Made by a program: the position numbers and the translations under genes
In this document: positions 1 to 8,260 of the stretch, one piece after another
How the letters are laid out: every line of letters starts with the position of its first letter
How positions within the stretch are numbered: the stretch's first letter is position 1
Source of the DNA: Dokdonella_A sp966248875
GTDB taxonomy: Bacteria > Pseudomonadota > Gammaproteobacteria > Xanthomonadales > Rhodanobacteraceae
Assembly: GCA_966248875.1 (NCBI GenBank)
Contig: CBINBI010000010.1
Span: 4,148 to 68,147, forward strand
Direction: 5' to 3'
DNA: 64,000 bases
Notes under the pieces: model-generated
What the model was told of the DNA's origin: nothing
What the model saw: only the letters and a program-made list of their open reading frames with translations
Database searches by the model: none

Positions 1-89
1 TCGAGAGTTGCGCGTCGGTCTCGAAAAAACCGCCGCGACGCGAACGCGCTTCGTCGCGACAGGCATCAGGCGTTCGTGCAGTCAGATCC

Positions 90-1787
90 TCACGTGACGC
101 CCGCCGCTCCGATTCGGGCGAAATACACGTCCAGCTGCTGCACCGACTCCACCATGCTGCGCGCGATCTCACGCTCGCCCATGATCGCGGCGTCCGCGCC
201 CTGCTTCAGCAGGTACTCGACGTCGTGATCGGAGTGCGCGCGGGCGAGGATCGCGATGGAGGGATTGAGCGCGCGGGCGCGGCGGACGATCTGCCCCGCT
301 TCGAGCGTCTGCGGAATCGCGATCAGCACGGCGCGCGCCGTGGCGGCCCGCGCGGCGGTGAGTGCTTCCTCACCCGCGGCGTTGCCGGACACGACGGCGA
401 TGCCGAGCGCCCGCGCCTCGTCGATGCGCTCGCGGTCGGATTCGATCAGCGCGATCCGGCTGCCGCGCTCACTCAGCGACCGGCCGACGCGTGAGCCCAC
501 GCGGCCGAAGCCGACCAGCACGATATGCCCGCTGTCCGGCACCGGCGGGCCGGGCGGCATGTCCACCGGCACCGGCTTGGTCTCGGCGAGCGCTTCGCGC
601 CGCGCCTGCCAGCGGTCGAGCGCGACGAACAGCAGCGGATTGGCGCAGATCGAGAGAATCGCGCCGGCGAGGATCAGATCGCGGGCGTCCTTGGAGAGCA
701 AACCGAGATCGACGCCGAGCCCGGCGAGGATGAATGAAAACTCGCCGATCTGCGCGAGGCTGGCGGCGATCGTCAGTCCGACTTCGATCGGCCGTCCGAA
801 GGCGCGCACGATCAGGAGCGCGCCGAGCGACTTGCCGAGCACGATGATGACGAGCACGCCGAGTACGGGCAGCGGCTCGCGCAGCACGATGGCGGGATCG
901 AACAGCATGCCGACCGAGACGAAGAACAGCACCGCGAAGGCGTCGCGGAACGGCAGCGAATCCTGCGCGGCCTGATGGCTCAGCTTCGATTCGTTGAGCA
1001 CCATGCCGGCGAAGAACGCGCCGAGCGCGAACGAGACATCGAACAGGCGCGCCGATGCGAACGCGACGCCGAGCGCGATCGCGAGCACCGCCAGCGTGAA
1101 CAGCTCGCGCGATCCCGCGCCGGCCGCGCGCTCGAGCAGCCACGGGATGACGCGCCGCCCCACCAGCAGCATCAGCGCGATGAAAGCCGCGACCTTGCCG
1201 AAGGTGAGGCCGAGAGCGCCGAGCACGCTTTCGTTCTCGTGCGAGGCCAGCACCTTGCCGCCGAGCAGTCCGGCCAGCGCGGGCAGCAGCACGAGCACGA
1301 GAACCGTCGCGAGGTCCTCGACGATCAGCCAGCCGATCGCGATGCGTCCGCGCTGCGAGTCCAGGAGATTGCGATCCTCGAGCGCGCGCAGCAGCACGAC
1401 CGTGCTCGCGACCGACAGCGTGAGCCCGAACACCAGTCCCGAGCCCGGCGGCCAGCCGAGCAGCCAAGCAAGCACCATGCCGAGCAGCGTCGCGATCGCG
1501 ATCTGCACCGCGGCGCCCGGGATCGCGATCGCCTTCACCGCGAGCAGGTCGCCGAGCGAGAAGTGCAGGCCCACGCCGAACATCAGCAGGATGACACCGA
1601 GCTCGGAGAGCTCCGCCGCGAGCGGCATGTCGGCGACGAAGCCCGGCGTGAACGGGCCCGCGATCACGCCCGCGAGCAGATAGCCGACGATCGGCGACAG
1701 CCGCAAGCGCAGCGCGAGCGCGCCCATGACATAGGCCAGCACAAGCGCCCCGACAAGGGTTGCAATCAGCGGCGTGTGATGCGGCAT
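90..1787 (-). CDS. ybaL: YbaL-type CPA2 monovalent cation:proton antiporter
   Basis: Inner-membrane antiporter of the CPA2 (KefB/YbaL) family, expected to exchange K+ or Na+ for protons. The 565-residue protein matches the usual length of E. coli YbaL (about 558) and keeps its N-terminal signature (SPIVGYLLAGVIAGPFTPGF). About twelve hydrophobic segments fill residues 1-400. A cytoplasmic TrkA-N/RCK domain starts near residue 420 with the nucleotide-binding motif GFGRVGSRVG. The ATG is preceded by GGGAGAG. It lies 53 nt downstream of trpE on the same strand. Assignment to YbaL rather than KefB/KefC rests on recalled similarity; the transported ion is not evident from sequence. Confidence 0.9.
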   Translation of the reverse strand: MPHHTPLIATLVGALVLAYVMGALALRLRLSPIVGYLLAGVIAGPFTPGFVADMPLAAELSELGVILLMFGVGLHFSLGDLLAVKAIAIPGAAVQIAIATLLGMVLAWLLGWPPGSGLVFGLTLSVASTVVLLRALEDRNLLDSQRGRIAIGWLIVEDLATVLVLVLLPALAGLLGGKVLASHENESVLGALGLTFGKVAAFIALMLLVGRRVIPWLLERAAGAGSRELFTLAVLAIALGVAFASARLFDVSFALGAFFAGMVLNESKLSHQAAQDSLPFRDAFAVLFFVSVGMLFDPAIVLREPLPVLGVLVIIVLGKSLGALLIVRAFGRPIEVGLTIAASLAQIGEFSFILAGLGVDLGLLSKDARDLILAGAILSICANPLLFVALDRWQARREALAETKPVPVDMPPGPPVPDSGHIVLVGFGRVGSRVGRSLSERGSRIALIESDRERIDEARALGIAVVSGNAAGEEALTAARAATARAVLIAIPQTLEAGQIVRRARALNPSIAILARAHSDHDVEYLLKQGADAAIMGEREIARSMVESVQQLDVYFARIGAAGVT

Positions 1788-1840
1788 TCACTCTCCCGGT
1801 GAAATAACTTGCTTCGTTTTCTCCGCGGCGGCCGCGCTCG

Positions 1841-3316
1841 TCACAACCCGCTCGCGGCCTGCGCGACGGCACGGAACAGCGCGCGTCCCTTGTTCATCGT
1901 TTCCTCCCACTCCTTCGCGGGATCGGAATCAAACACGATGCCGCCGCCGGCCTGCACGTGCAGCATACCGTCCTGGATCACGGCCGTGCGGATCGCGATC
2001 GCGGTGTCGGCATCGCCCCACCAGCCGATGTAGCCGATCGCGCCGGCGTAGATGTTGCGCTTCATCGGCTCGAGCTCGCGGATGATCTCGATCGCGCGGA
2101 TCTTCGGCGCGCCGGAGACGGTGCCGGCAGGGAACGTCGCCTTCAGCACGTCCATGTACGAGAGGCCGTCCCTGAGCTCACCTTCGACCTGGCTGACGAT
2201 GTGCATCACGTGCGAGTAGCGCTCCACCACGAAGCTTTCGGTCAGCTCGACGCTGCCGGTTTTAGAGACACGTCCGACGTCATTGCGACCGAGATCGATC
2301 AGCATCAGGTGCTCGGCGCGTTCCTTGGCGTCGGCGAGCAGCTCGCGCTCGAGCGCGAGATCCTCCTCGGGCGTCCTGCCGCGCGGCCGCGTGCCCGCGA
2401 TCGGCCGCACGACGACCCGGCCGCCCTTGAGACGCACCAGGATCTCCGGCGACGAGCCGACGATCTTTGTCGCGCCGAGGTCGAGGAAGTACATGTACGG
2501 CGACGGGTTCTGCGCGCGCAGCGCGCGGTAGACGTCGACCGGCCGCGCGCGGAACGGGACCGACAGCCGCTGCGAAGGCACCACCTGGAAGATGTCGCCG
2601 GCGCGGATGTACGCCTTCGCCTTCTCGACCAGCGCCTCGTAGGCCTCGCGCGTGAAGCTCGAGACGAAATCCGTTTCCTCGAGCGCTTTCGGATCGAGCA
2701 CGTCGGGATAGCCCGAGCCCGAATGGCGCAGGCGGAACGCGAGCTCGTCCAGCCTGCGCCGCGCGCGCGCATACGCCTGCGGCTCGGCGGGATCGGCGTG
2801 CACGATCAGGTAGAGCCGGCCCTTGAGATTGTCGAAGACTGCGACTTCCTCGCTCAGCATCAGGAGCGCATCGGGCGTGCCGAGGCGATCGGGCTTGTCG
2901 GTCGAGGCGAGGCGCGGCTCGATCCACGCGACCGTCTCGAAGCCGAAATACCCGACGAGGCCGCCTGTGAACGCGGGCAGCCCGGCGGTTTCCGGAACAC
3001 GGTATGTCGCGCGGATCTTCTCGATTTCGGCGAGCGGGTCGGCGAGCTCGCGCGTCTCTACGATCTCGCCGAGATCCTCGACCGTCAGCGTATGGCCGCG
3101 CAACACGTAGACGCGGCGGCACGGCAGACCGATGATCGAGTGGCGGCCCCAGTTCTCGCCGCCCTCCACCGATTCGAAGAGATAGGCATACGGCGCGTCG
3201 GCGAGCTTGAGGTACACCGAGAGCGGTGTATCCAGATCCGACAGCACTTCGCGCGCGATCGGAATGCGATTCCAGCCTTGCGCCGCGAGCGCGTTGAACT
3301 CGTCCTGTGAAATCAT
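1841..3316 (-). CDS. trpE: Anthranilate synthase component I
   Basis: Converts chorismate and glutamine-derived ammonia to anthranilate, the first committed step of tryptophan synthesis. The 491-residue protein has the TrpE N-terminal domain, with the feedback-site region around FESVEGGENWGRHSIIG near residue 49, then the chorismate-binding domain. The latter shows AGTRPRG, DLGRNDVGRVS, the GAPKIRAIEIIRELEP segment and the C-terminal QAGGGIVFDSDPAKEWEET. PabB is less likely because of the length and the Pseudomonas TrpE-like N-terminus. The glutaminase partner TrpG is not in the window. Nothing resembling a trp leader peptide or attenuator was recognised in the roughly 70 nt upstream. Confidence 0.95.
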   Translation of the reverse strand: MISQDEFNALAAQGWNRIPIAREVLSDLDTPLSVYLKLADAPYAYLFESVEGGENWGRHSIIGLPCRRVYVLRGHTLTVEDLGEIVETRELADPLAEIEKIRATYRVPETAGLPAFTGGLVGYFGFETVAWIEPRLASTDKPDRLGTPDALLMLSEEVAVFDNLKGRLYLIVHADPAEPQAYARARRRLDELAFRLRHSGSGYPDVLDPKALEETDFVSSFTREAYEALVEKAKAYIRAGDIFQVVPSQRLSVPFRARPVDVYRALRAQNPSPYMYFLDLGATKIVGSSPEILVRLKGGRVVVRPIAGTRPRGRTPEEDLALERELLADAKERAEHLMLIDLGRNDVGRVSKTGSVELTESFVVERYSHVMHIVSQVEGELRDGLSYMDVLKATFPAGTVSGAPKIRAIEIIRELEPMKRNIYAGAIGYIGWWGDADTAIAIRTAVIQDGMLHVQAGGGIVFDSDPAKEWEETMNKGRALFRAVAQAASGL

Positions 3317-3386
3317 CGGAGCCCTACCGGGACAGGGCGACCGAAGATAGCAAGGCCGCCGCGCGTGCGACAGTCTCGCCGGCGGA

Positions 3387-4421
3387 TCAATCTTCGAACG
3401 AATCGAAAAAAATGATGTCGTTCACCGGCACGACGGGCTCGCGCACGATGTCATAGGTGAAGCTGCCGGCGGGCTCGTCGCGGCTCCAGTAGAGCTCCAC
3501 GCTGTCGGGCGAGCTTCCGACCAGCGGATGCGGCTCGACGTCGTCCGCGTTGGGCGAGCTGGTGACCGCGATCGCGGGCGACCAGGTGCTGCCGTCGGTC
3601 GAGCGGCGGAATGCGATGTCGAACGTCCCGCCTGTCGCGCGGATCCAGAACAGCACGAACGCGCCGTCCGGCATCACCACCGGCAGCGAATCATGGTTGT
3701 TGCCGGTGACAGCGAAGTTCTGCGGCGCGCCGCTCCAGTCGCGCACGTCCGTGGTCGTCTTGACGAACATGCGCAGCACGCTGCCTCCGGTCTGATAGGA
3801 GGCGAGATAAAGCCCGTCGCTCTCGCGGAAGGCGATGCGCGGCAGTTGCGCGCCGCCCGCAATCTCAGCCTGCAGCTGATCCCAGGTCACGCCGTCGTCG
3901 GTCGATTCCGCGACATAGCAGTTGTAGCCGCCTCCGACGAAACGCTGGTAGGTCATCGTCAGCGTGCCGTCGGCGTGGCGGATCACGTGCGGATTGATCT
4001 CGCCGCCGGTCGCCCAGCCGAGATCGAGTTCGTTCTGCTCGGTGAATCCGATGCCGTCCGCGCTGGTCGCGCGCCAGAGGCGGTAGGTCACGATCTGACC
4101 TACCGTGCCCTTCATGTAGAAAAGCGTGTAGGCAGACGGCGCCGTTTGAACGAGCGCGGGCGAACGCTCGTCCGCGTCCGTGCCGATGATCGGGACCGGC
4201 TCGGACCAGGTTTCGCCATCGCTCGATCGCGTGAGCCAGAGGTCGCCCTCGAGCGTCGAATCGTCGAGACGCTCGAACACGAGCATGCGCGTGCCGTCGT
4301 CGGCCGATTGCAGGATCGCGGGCTGGTAATCGAGCTCGGGCCCGGTCGTGACATGCTGCTCGGCGCTGGCCACGCACGGAAGCATCGCGGCCAGCGCGAC
4401 CGCAAGCGAACGTTCACGCAT
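3387..4421 (-). CDS. Secreted BNR/Asp-box repeat protein with C-terminal FDSFED tail
   Basis: A 344-residue exported protein of unknown function. Residues 1-20 form a signal peptide ending in ASA. The body has sialidase-like BNR (Asp-box) repeats such as RSSDGETWSEP and RSTDGSTWSPA, which suggests a beta-propeller. The last residues read NDIIFFDSFED, a member of the short tail shared by other exported proteins in this window. Its start overlaps the last 8 nt of the upstream sensor-kinase gene, so the two are probably co-transcribed and translationally coupled. No sialidase catalytic residues were identified, so an enzymatic role is not claimed. Confidence 0.75.
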   Translation of the reverse strand: MRERSLAVALAAMLPCVASAEQHVTTGPELDYQPAILQSADDGTRMLVFERLDDSTLEGDLWLTRSSDGETWSEPVPIIGTDADERSPALVQTAPSAYTLFYMKGTVGQIVTYRLWRATSADGIGFTEQNELDLGWATGGEINPHVIRHADGTLTMTYQRFVGGGYNCYVAESTDDGVTWDQLQAEIAGGAQLPRIAFRESDGLYLASYQTGGSVLRMFVKTTTDVRDWSGAPQNFAVTGNNHDSLPVVMPDGAFVLFWIRATGGTFDIAFRRSTDGSTWSPAIAVTSSPNADDVEPHPLVGSSPDSVELYWSRDEPAGSFTYDIVREPVVPVNDIIFFDSFED

Positions 4422-6441
4422 CGGAAGACACCTCGGACAGTCGACGGCGCGGCATGCCGGTGAGCCGCAGCACGAATTCTACGCCGGAGCCGCCGGCGAG
4501 ATTGTGCGCTGCGGCCGACCCGCGGTGCAGTTCGGCGACCAGGCGCACGACATAGAGGCCGAGGCCGAGATGCGGTGTCTCGCCGCCGACGCGCGCGGCC
4601 GCGTCGCGCACGCTGACCAGCGAATCGAACAGGCGATCCTGCATCGTAGCCGGCAGCGGCGGGCCCGAATTGGCGACGCGGATCTCGGCACCCGTGCCGG
4701 ACGCAGCCAGCGTCAGTGCGATCCAGCCGTTCTCCGGCGCGAACGAGCGCGCGTTGTCGAAGAGCTTGTCCAGCGCCTGCGCGACGAGATCCGGCGCGCC
4801 GTGGAACGGCAGCGGCGTGGCGGGCAGGCGCACGCGCAGCTCTCGCGAGCCGGCGAGAGCGCGATAGCTTTCCGCGCAGCCGGCCACGAGCGAGGCGAGG
4901 TCGAAATCCTCGGCGTCCGCTGCGGCGATCGCGCGCTCGATGCGCCCTGCCTCGCTCATCGCGCGCACGATCTTGCCGAGCCGCTCGGCACCGTCGCGCG
5001 CACGCGAGGCATAGGCGCGCGCATCCTCGGGCAGCGCCTGATGGTCGAGATTGTCGAGCGAGGACTTGACGATCGCGAGCGGCGTGTTGAGCTCGTGCGA
5101 GAGCTTGGACGCGAGCGTGCGCAGGTAGTCGGTGTACGCACCGATCTCGTCGAACAGCTTGGCGAAGCTGCGCGCGAGATCGCCGAGCTCATCCTCGGCG
5201 TCGGCGAGCGGCATCGGGCCGGAAAGACGTCCGGACGTCCGCACCGCGCGCTCGGCCGCATTGCGCAGACGGCGGATGCGGAATGAGAGCGAGGCGCCGA
5301 ACAGGAGCAGGATCAGCACAGCTATCGCGAGCGCCGCCAGCGTCGCGCCGGCGAGGCCGGACAGCGCCCGATTGGCGAGCAGCGGCAACGCGCGGTTCGC
5401 CTGCTCGAGCACGAGCGCGCCGCGCACGTCGGCCGCGGCGCGCAGCGGCACGGCGGCGGTCAGGACGACGTCGTCGCCCGCGTCGCCGGCGCGCCAGCTC
5501 GTCGCGGCGACGCCGGACAGGGCCTGCCACACCTCGGGCGCGTCGAGCCGCGGCTTTGCGCCGCGAAGCTCCGCGGAGCCGGTCAGCGTCGGTGCAATCA
5601 GGCTCCGATAGACGATGCGATCGAGCACGCCCTCCTCCGCATGCGCGGTGGAAGGCGCGCGCAGCTCGCCCGCGTCCGCGATCAGCCAGCCGTCCACGTC
5701 GATCACGCGGGCGCGCGAAAGGTCGGGCGCAAGCGCGGCGAGCGCCTGCGCGGCGCGTGCATCGTAAGCGAGCAGCGCGCGCGGCACCGCGGTGTCGTCG
5801 CTCGGCTCCGCCGCGTCGAACATGGCGATGCCGATGCGGTCGGGACGTTGCAGGTCCGGGATGCGAAGCTCCACGCGATAACCCGAGCCGTCTTCCTGCC
5901 ACGCTCCGGCGAGGCGTTCCGGCAGCGTGCCTCCCGCGGTGTCGGCGCGCGCCTCGAACGGCCCGGGCGCACCGCTCGCCAGCAGATAGCGTCGCGTCTC
6001 GGCGCCGCGCACGAGCACCAGCACGAGATGGTCGCTCACCGTCGCGCGCGGATCGCGGGCATCGGTGCGCGTGCGCGTCGCGTCGCGCACTTCGGCGAGG
6101 AGATAGAGGCCCGCCGCATTTTCGCCGAGCAGCACGCGCAGCTTCTGCGCATCTTTTGCGGGCCCGAGCGGCTGAGCGTACTCGTGCAGGCCCGGCCAGT
6201 CGTCCGCGTATCCGTCCACCGCGATGGCCTGCGCGAGGCGATGCACGTACAGCACCGGCGTCGCCGGCCACTCGGCGCCCGCCGCCGCGAACGCCTTGGC
6301 CAGCGTTTCCGCGGACGCGAGCAGGGCCTGCTCCTGGCCCCGCCGCAGCAGGGCTTCCGTCTGGCGCACGAACTGCCAGCCCGCCCAGGGCAGCGCCAGC
6401 GTCGAAAGCGCGACGAGGAGGAGTTTGACGCGCAGGGACAC
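4414..6441 (-). CDS. Sensor histidine kinase of the proteobacterial dedicated-sortase type (PdsS-like)
   Basis: A membrane sensor kinase of 675 residues that most resembles the histidine kinase of the proteobacterial 'dedicated sortase system' (TIGR03785-like, recalled). It has an N-terminal membrane anchor near residues 5-22 and a large periplasmic part with the characteristic LLRRGQEQALLASAE stretch. A carbohydrate-binding-module-9-like region (VDGYADDWPGL, near residue 80) follows, then a second membrane helix near 362-385 and a HAMP-like linker. The phosphoacceptor motif SHELNTPLAIVKSS has its His near residue 448; an N-box (FDNARSF) and a GLGLYVV glycine box complete the kinase. The start is GTG. 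Its response regulator lies 117 nt upstream and a secreted tail protein overlaps its stop. No sortase gene is present in the window. Confidence 0.8.
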   Translation of the reverse strand: MSLRVKLLLVALSTLALPWAGWQFVRQTEALLRRGQEQALLASAETLAKAFAAAGAEWPATPVLYVHRLAQAIAVDGYADDWPGLHEYAQPLGPAKDAQKLRVLLGENAAGLYLLAEVRDATRTRTDARDPRATVSDHLVLVLVRGAETRRYLLASGAPGPFEARADTAGGTLPERLAGAWQEDGSGYRVELRIPDLQRPDRIGIAMFDAAEPSDDTAVPRALLAYDARAAQALAALAPDLSRARVIDVDGWLIADAGELRAPSTAHAEEGVLDRIVYRSLIAPTLTGSAELRGAKPRLDAPEVWQALSGVAATSWRAGDAGDDVVLTAAVPLRAAADVRGALVLEQANRALPLLANRALSGLAGATLAALAIAVLILLLFGASLSFRIRRLRNAAERAVRTSGRLSGPMPLADAEDELGDLARSFAKLFDEIGAYTDYLRTLASKLSHELNTPLAIVKSSLDNLDHQALPEDARAYASRARDGAERLGKIVRAMSEAGRIERAIAAADAEDFDLASLVAGCAESYRALAGSRELRVRLPATPLPFHGAPDLVAQALDKLFDNARSFAPENGWIALTLAASGTGAEIRVANSGPPLPATMQDRLFDSLVSVRDAAARVGGETPHLGLGLYVVRLVAELHRGSAAAHNLAGGSGVEFVLRLTGMPRRRLSEVSSDA

Positions 6442-6451
6442 GGAGTGGAGA

Positions 6452-6555
6452 GCCGGGATTGGGGATTAGGGATTTGGTCGACAGGCTACGCTGTCATGCC
6501 GGTGCGTGTCGCGCCGCCGCTTTCCGAATCCCGAATCCCCAAACCCGAATCCCGG
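6452..6555. repeat. Iterated GGGATT intergenic repeat forming an imperfect inverted repeat
   Basis: The 117-nt spacer between the two-component genes holds tandem GGGATT-type units in one orientation (6452-6477) and the complementary AATCCC units in the other (6524-6555). A transcript could fold into a large imperfect hairpin between the regulator and kinase coding regions. Iterated GGGATT elements are common between genes in Xanthomonadales genomes, from general knowledge. A role in tuning kinase expression is only inference. Confidence 0.7.
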
Positions 6556-6558
6556 CCT

Positions 6559-7248
6559 TCAAGCCTTCCACCGGTAGCCCGCGCCGTGCACGGTGTCGAT
6601 GGCGTCGAAGCCCGGGTCCACGGCGATGAACTTCTTGCGGATGCGCTTGATGTGCGAAGTGATGGTCGCGTCGTCGACGACGACCTGCGCGTCGCGCATG
6701 AGCTGGTCGCGGTTCTTCACGTGGCCGGGGAAGCGCGCCAGCGTGTGCACCATCCAGAACTCGGTGACCGTCAGCGGCACGTCGGCGCCGTTCCAGGTGA
6801 CGCGCATGCGCTCGGTCTCGATCTTGAGCGGGCCGTGCTCGATCACGTTGTCGGCGGCCACGGGCTTGCGCAGCGCCTCCATGCGGCGGAACAGCGCGCT
6901 GATCCGCGCCGCGAGCTGATGCAGCGAGACGTCCTTGGCGAGGTAATCGTCGGCGCCGAGCCGCAGGCCCGAAATCACGTCGAAATCCGAGTCGCGCGCG
7001 GTGAGGAAGATGATCGGCAGCGTCGGAGACTTCGCGCGCAGGCTGCGGCAAAGCTCGAAGCCGCCCTCGGGTTCGTCGCCGAGGCCGACATCGATGATGA
7101 CGAGCTCGGGCAGCTTCTGCGCGAACGCCGCCTCGGCTTCGGCGCGCGAGCCGTAGCCACGCACCTCGTAGCCGAGCCGCGCCAGCGCCTCGACGTAGTT
7201 GGCTCGGATCAACGGTTCGTCTTCGACGATGGCGATGCTGCGCGGCAT
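6559..7248 (-). CDS. OmpR-type response regulator of the dedicated-sortase type (PdsR-like)
   Basis: DNA-binding response regulator of 229 residues, partner of the kinase encoded downstream. The receiver domain shows the acidic pocket EDE near residue 9, phospho-acceptor Asp53 in LVIIDVG, Thr83 in FLTARDSDFDVISGLRLGAD, and Lys105. The C-terminal winged helix includes LTVTEFWMVHTLARFPGHVK and ITSHIKRIRKKF. These blocks closely match, from memory, the response regulator defined as TIGR03787 in the Shewanella sortase cluster. Its target genes are unknown. The regulator is divergent from two tiny ORFs, so the 174-nt gap likely carries promoters for both directions. Confidence 0.85.
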   Translation of the reverse strand: MPRSIAIVEDEPLIRANYVEALARLGYEVRGYGSRAEAEAAFAQKLPELVIIDVGLGDEPEGGFELCRSLRAKSPTLPIIFLTARDSDFDVISGLRLGADDYLAKDVSLHQLAARISALFRRMEALRKPVAADNVIEHGPLKIETERMRVTWNGADVPLTVTEFWMVHTLARFPGHVKNRDQLMRDAQVVVDDATITSHIKRIRKKFIAVDPGFDAIDTVHGAGYRWKA

Positions 7249-7422
7249 TGTCGGGCTCCTCGACTCTGCGGGCAGCTTACCCGTGCCGCGCGCATGCGCA
7301 ATGCCTCACGCCGCGTGGCCAGCAAATTGCCAGAACTCGCCGGCGCGATGGCCGCATCGCGGCGCCGCCCCTCCCCACCGCGGCGGTGCAATGCATCCCA
7401 GCCGAAGTCCGAGGACATTCCG

Positions 7423-7533
7423 ATGATGACCGATCGCCCCGACCCGAACGCCGAGCTCGCGACGCGCGAACCACTGCGCATCGCTTTCGCCGTGGCCGCG
7501 CTGCTGCTCGGGGTGCTGGCGATGCTGCACTGA
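7423..7533 (+). CDS. Tiny single-span membrane protein
   Basis: A 36-residue ORF beginning MMTDRPDPN, with a charged N-terminus followed by one hydrophobic helix (FAVAALLLGVLAML, residues 22-35) and a near-immediate stop. A GAGGA ribosome site lies 7 nt upstream of the ATG, and the stop is followed at once by a strong AAGGAG for the next ORF, so the two look like a small operon. No family was recognised. Reality is supported by the ribosome site, codon pattern and coherent topology only. Confidence 0.5.
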   Translation: MMTDRPDPNAELATREPLRIAFAVAALLLGVLAMLH

Positions 7534-7544
7534 AGGAGAACGCG

Positions 7545-7727
7545 ATGGACCTCTACCTGCCCGACGAATTTCACCAGCTTTGCGAAGCCGCGAACACGCG
7601 TCGCGATTCCGCCGATGCGCACGCCGACGCGCCCTGGCTCGGTGGCGAAGCCTTCGTCTCGCCGCGCGAGTGCGCGACGACGAGCTCTCGCCTCTGCGAG
7701 CCCGATCCGATCTGGCAAGTCATCTGA
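7545..7727 (+). CDS. Small hypothetical protein
   Basis: A 60-residue, mildly acidic ORF (MDLYLPDEFHQLCEAANTRR...) preceded by AAGGAG at the proper distance and starting 11 nt after the stop of the tiny membrane protein. It contains two cysteines and no hydrophobic segment. No homologue is recognised. The clear ribosome site and tight spacing are the evidence; the C-terminal half is compositionally unremarkable, so it could be spurious. Confidence 0.4.
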   Translation: MDLYLPDEFHQLCEAANTRRDSADAHADAPWLGGEAFVSPRECATTSSRLCEPDPIWQVI

Positions 7728-7826
7728 TGCAACGCGGCGCAGCGGACGCGCGTCCGCTGCCATCGATTGCCTCCTCCGCACCGGGCTCGCCCCTCTCCCC
7801 GCTCCTCCGTCGCCCGGTGCGGATTT

Positions 7827-8066
7827 TTATCGGAGACGGAGAAGGATCTCAGGCCGCGGCACGCCGAGTGCCTTTCCACGGCGCGCAGGATCGCGTTCAG
7901 CGTTCCGAGGCGGAGCGGATGATGATCCGGAATCGCGATGCGGTGATGTCGCGGCTCGTCGCACTGTAAGACGATGTGGGTTCCGACCTGATGAACCTCG
8001 CGATATCCGAAACGTCGACACAGGGCATCCGCGAGTACCGAGCCATCGACATTGCGGCAGCTTCAT
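7827..8066 (-). pseudogene. Frameshifted HicA (YcfA)-family mRNA interferase toxin
   Basis: The minus strand encodes a recognisable HicA-type toxin spread over two frames. The ATG at 8066 opens with MKLP, but the toxin body (VLADALCRRFGYREVHQVG, then THIVLQ, HHRIAIPDHHPLRLGTL and NAILRAV) lies in another frame that has no start of its own. The natural C-terminus (LGVPRPEILLRLR, stop at 7827) is back in the first frame. Two indels are therefore needed, near 8050 and near 7870-7885. The GTH motif with the catalytic-type histidine is intact in the shifted frame. The start codon overlaps the stop of the antitoxin remnant in an ATGA, as in intact modules. Best read as an inactive toxin, unless both indels are sequencing errors. 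Confidence 0.7.
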
Positions 8067-8257
8067 GCGACAGCCAGCACCTCATCGCGCATGAAGTGGA
8101 GCCGAATGCGGCCGGGCTTGCCCTGGTCGAAGAAATAGGCGTTGACCGCTTCCTGCACGTTGTCGCGCAGCGAGTCCCAGTCGCCGGCCTCTGTGACGAT
8201 GTCGTGGCTGAGTCATTCGGCGACGTAGCCGCCGTCATCCTCCTGTGTAATGCAACC
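8063..8257 (-). pseudogene. Truncated HicB-type antitoxin remnant with an in-frame UGA
   Basis: Directly after the rpe stop, the minus strand reads ITQEDDGGYVAE, then UGA at 8213-8215, then LSHDIVTEAGDWDSLRDNV and QEAVNAYFFDQGKPGRIRLHF, ending in LAVA with its TGA overlapping the HicA start. This matches the small partner antitoxin found beside HicA toxins. The N-terminal start region is missing because the coding sequence runs straight out of rpe, and the UGA falls where I expect cysteine (AECL). With the frameshifted toxin next to it, decay is the simplest explanation. Confidence 0.65.
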
Positions 8258-8260
8258 GGC

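Noticed and set aside
1..89. Partial gene at the left edge
   Set aside because: The short stretch has no recognisable coding content; nothing could be supported.
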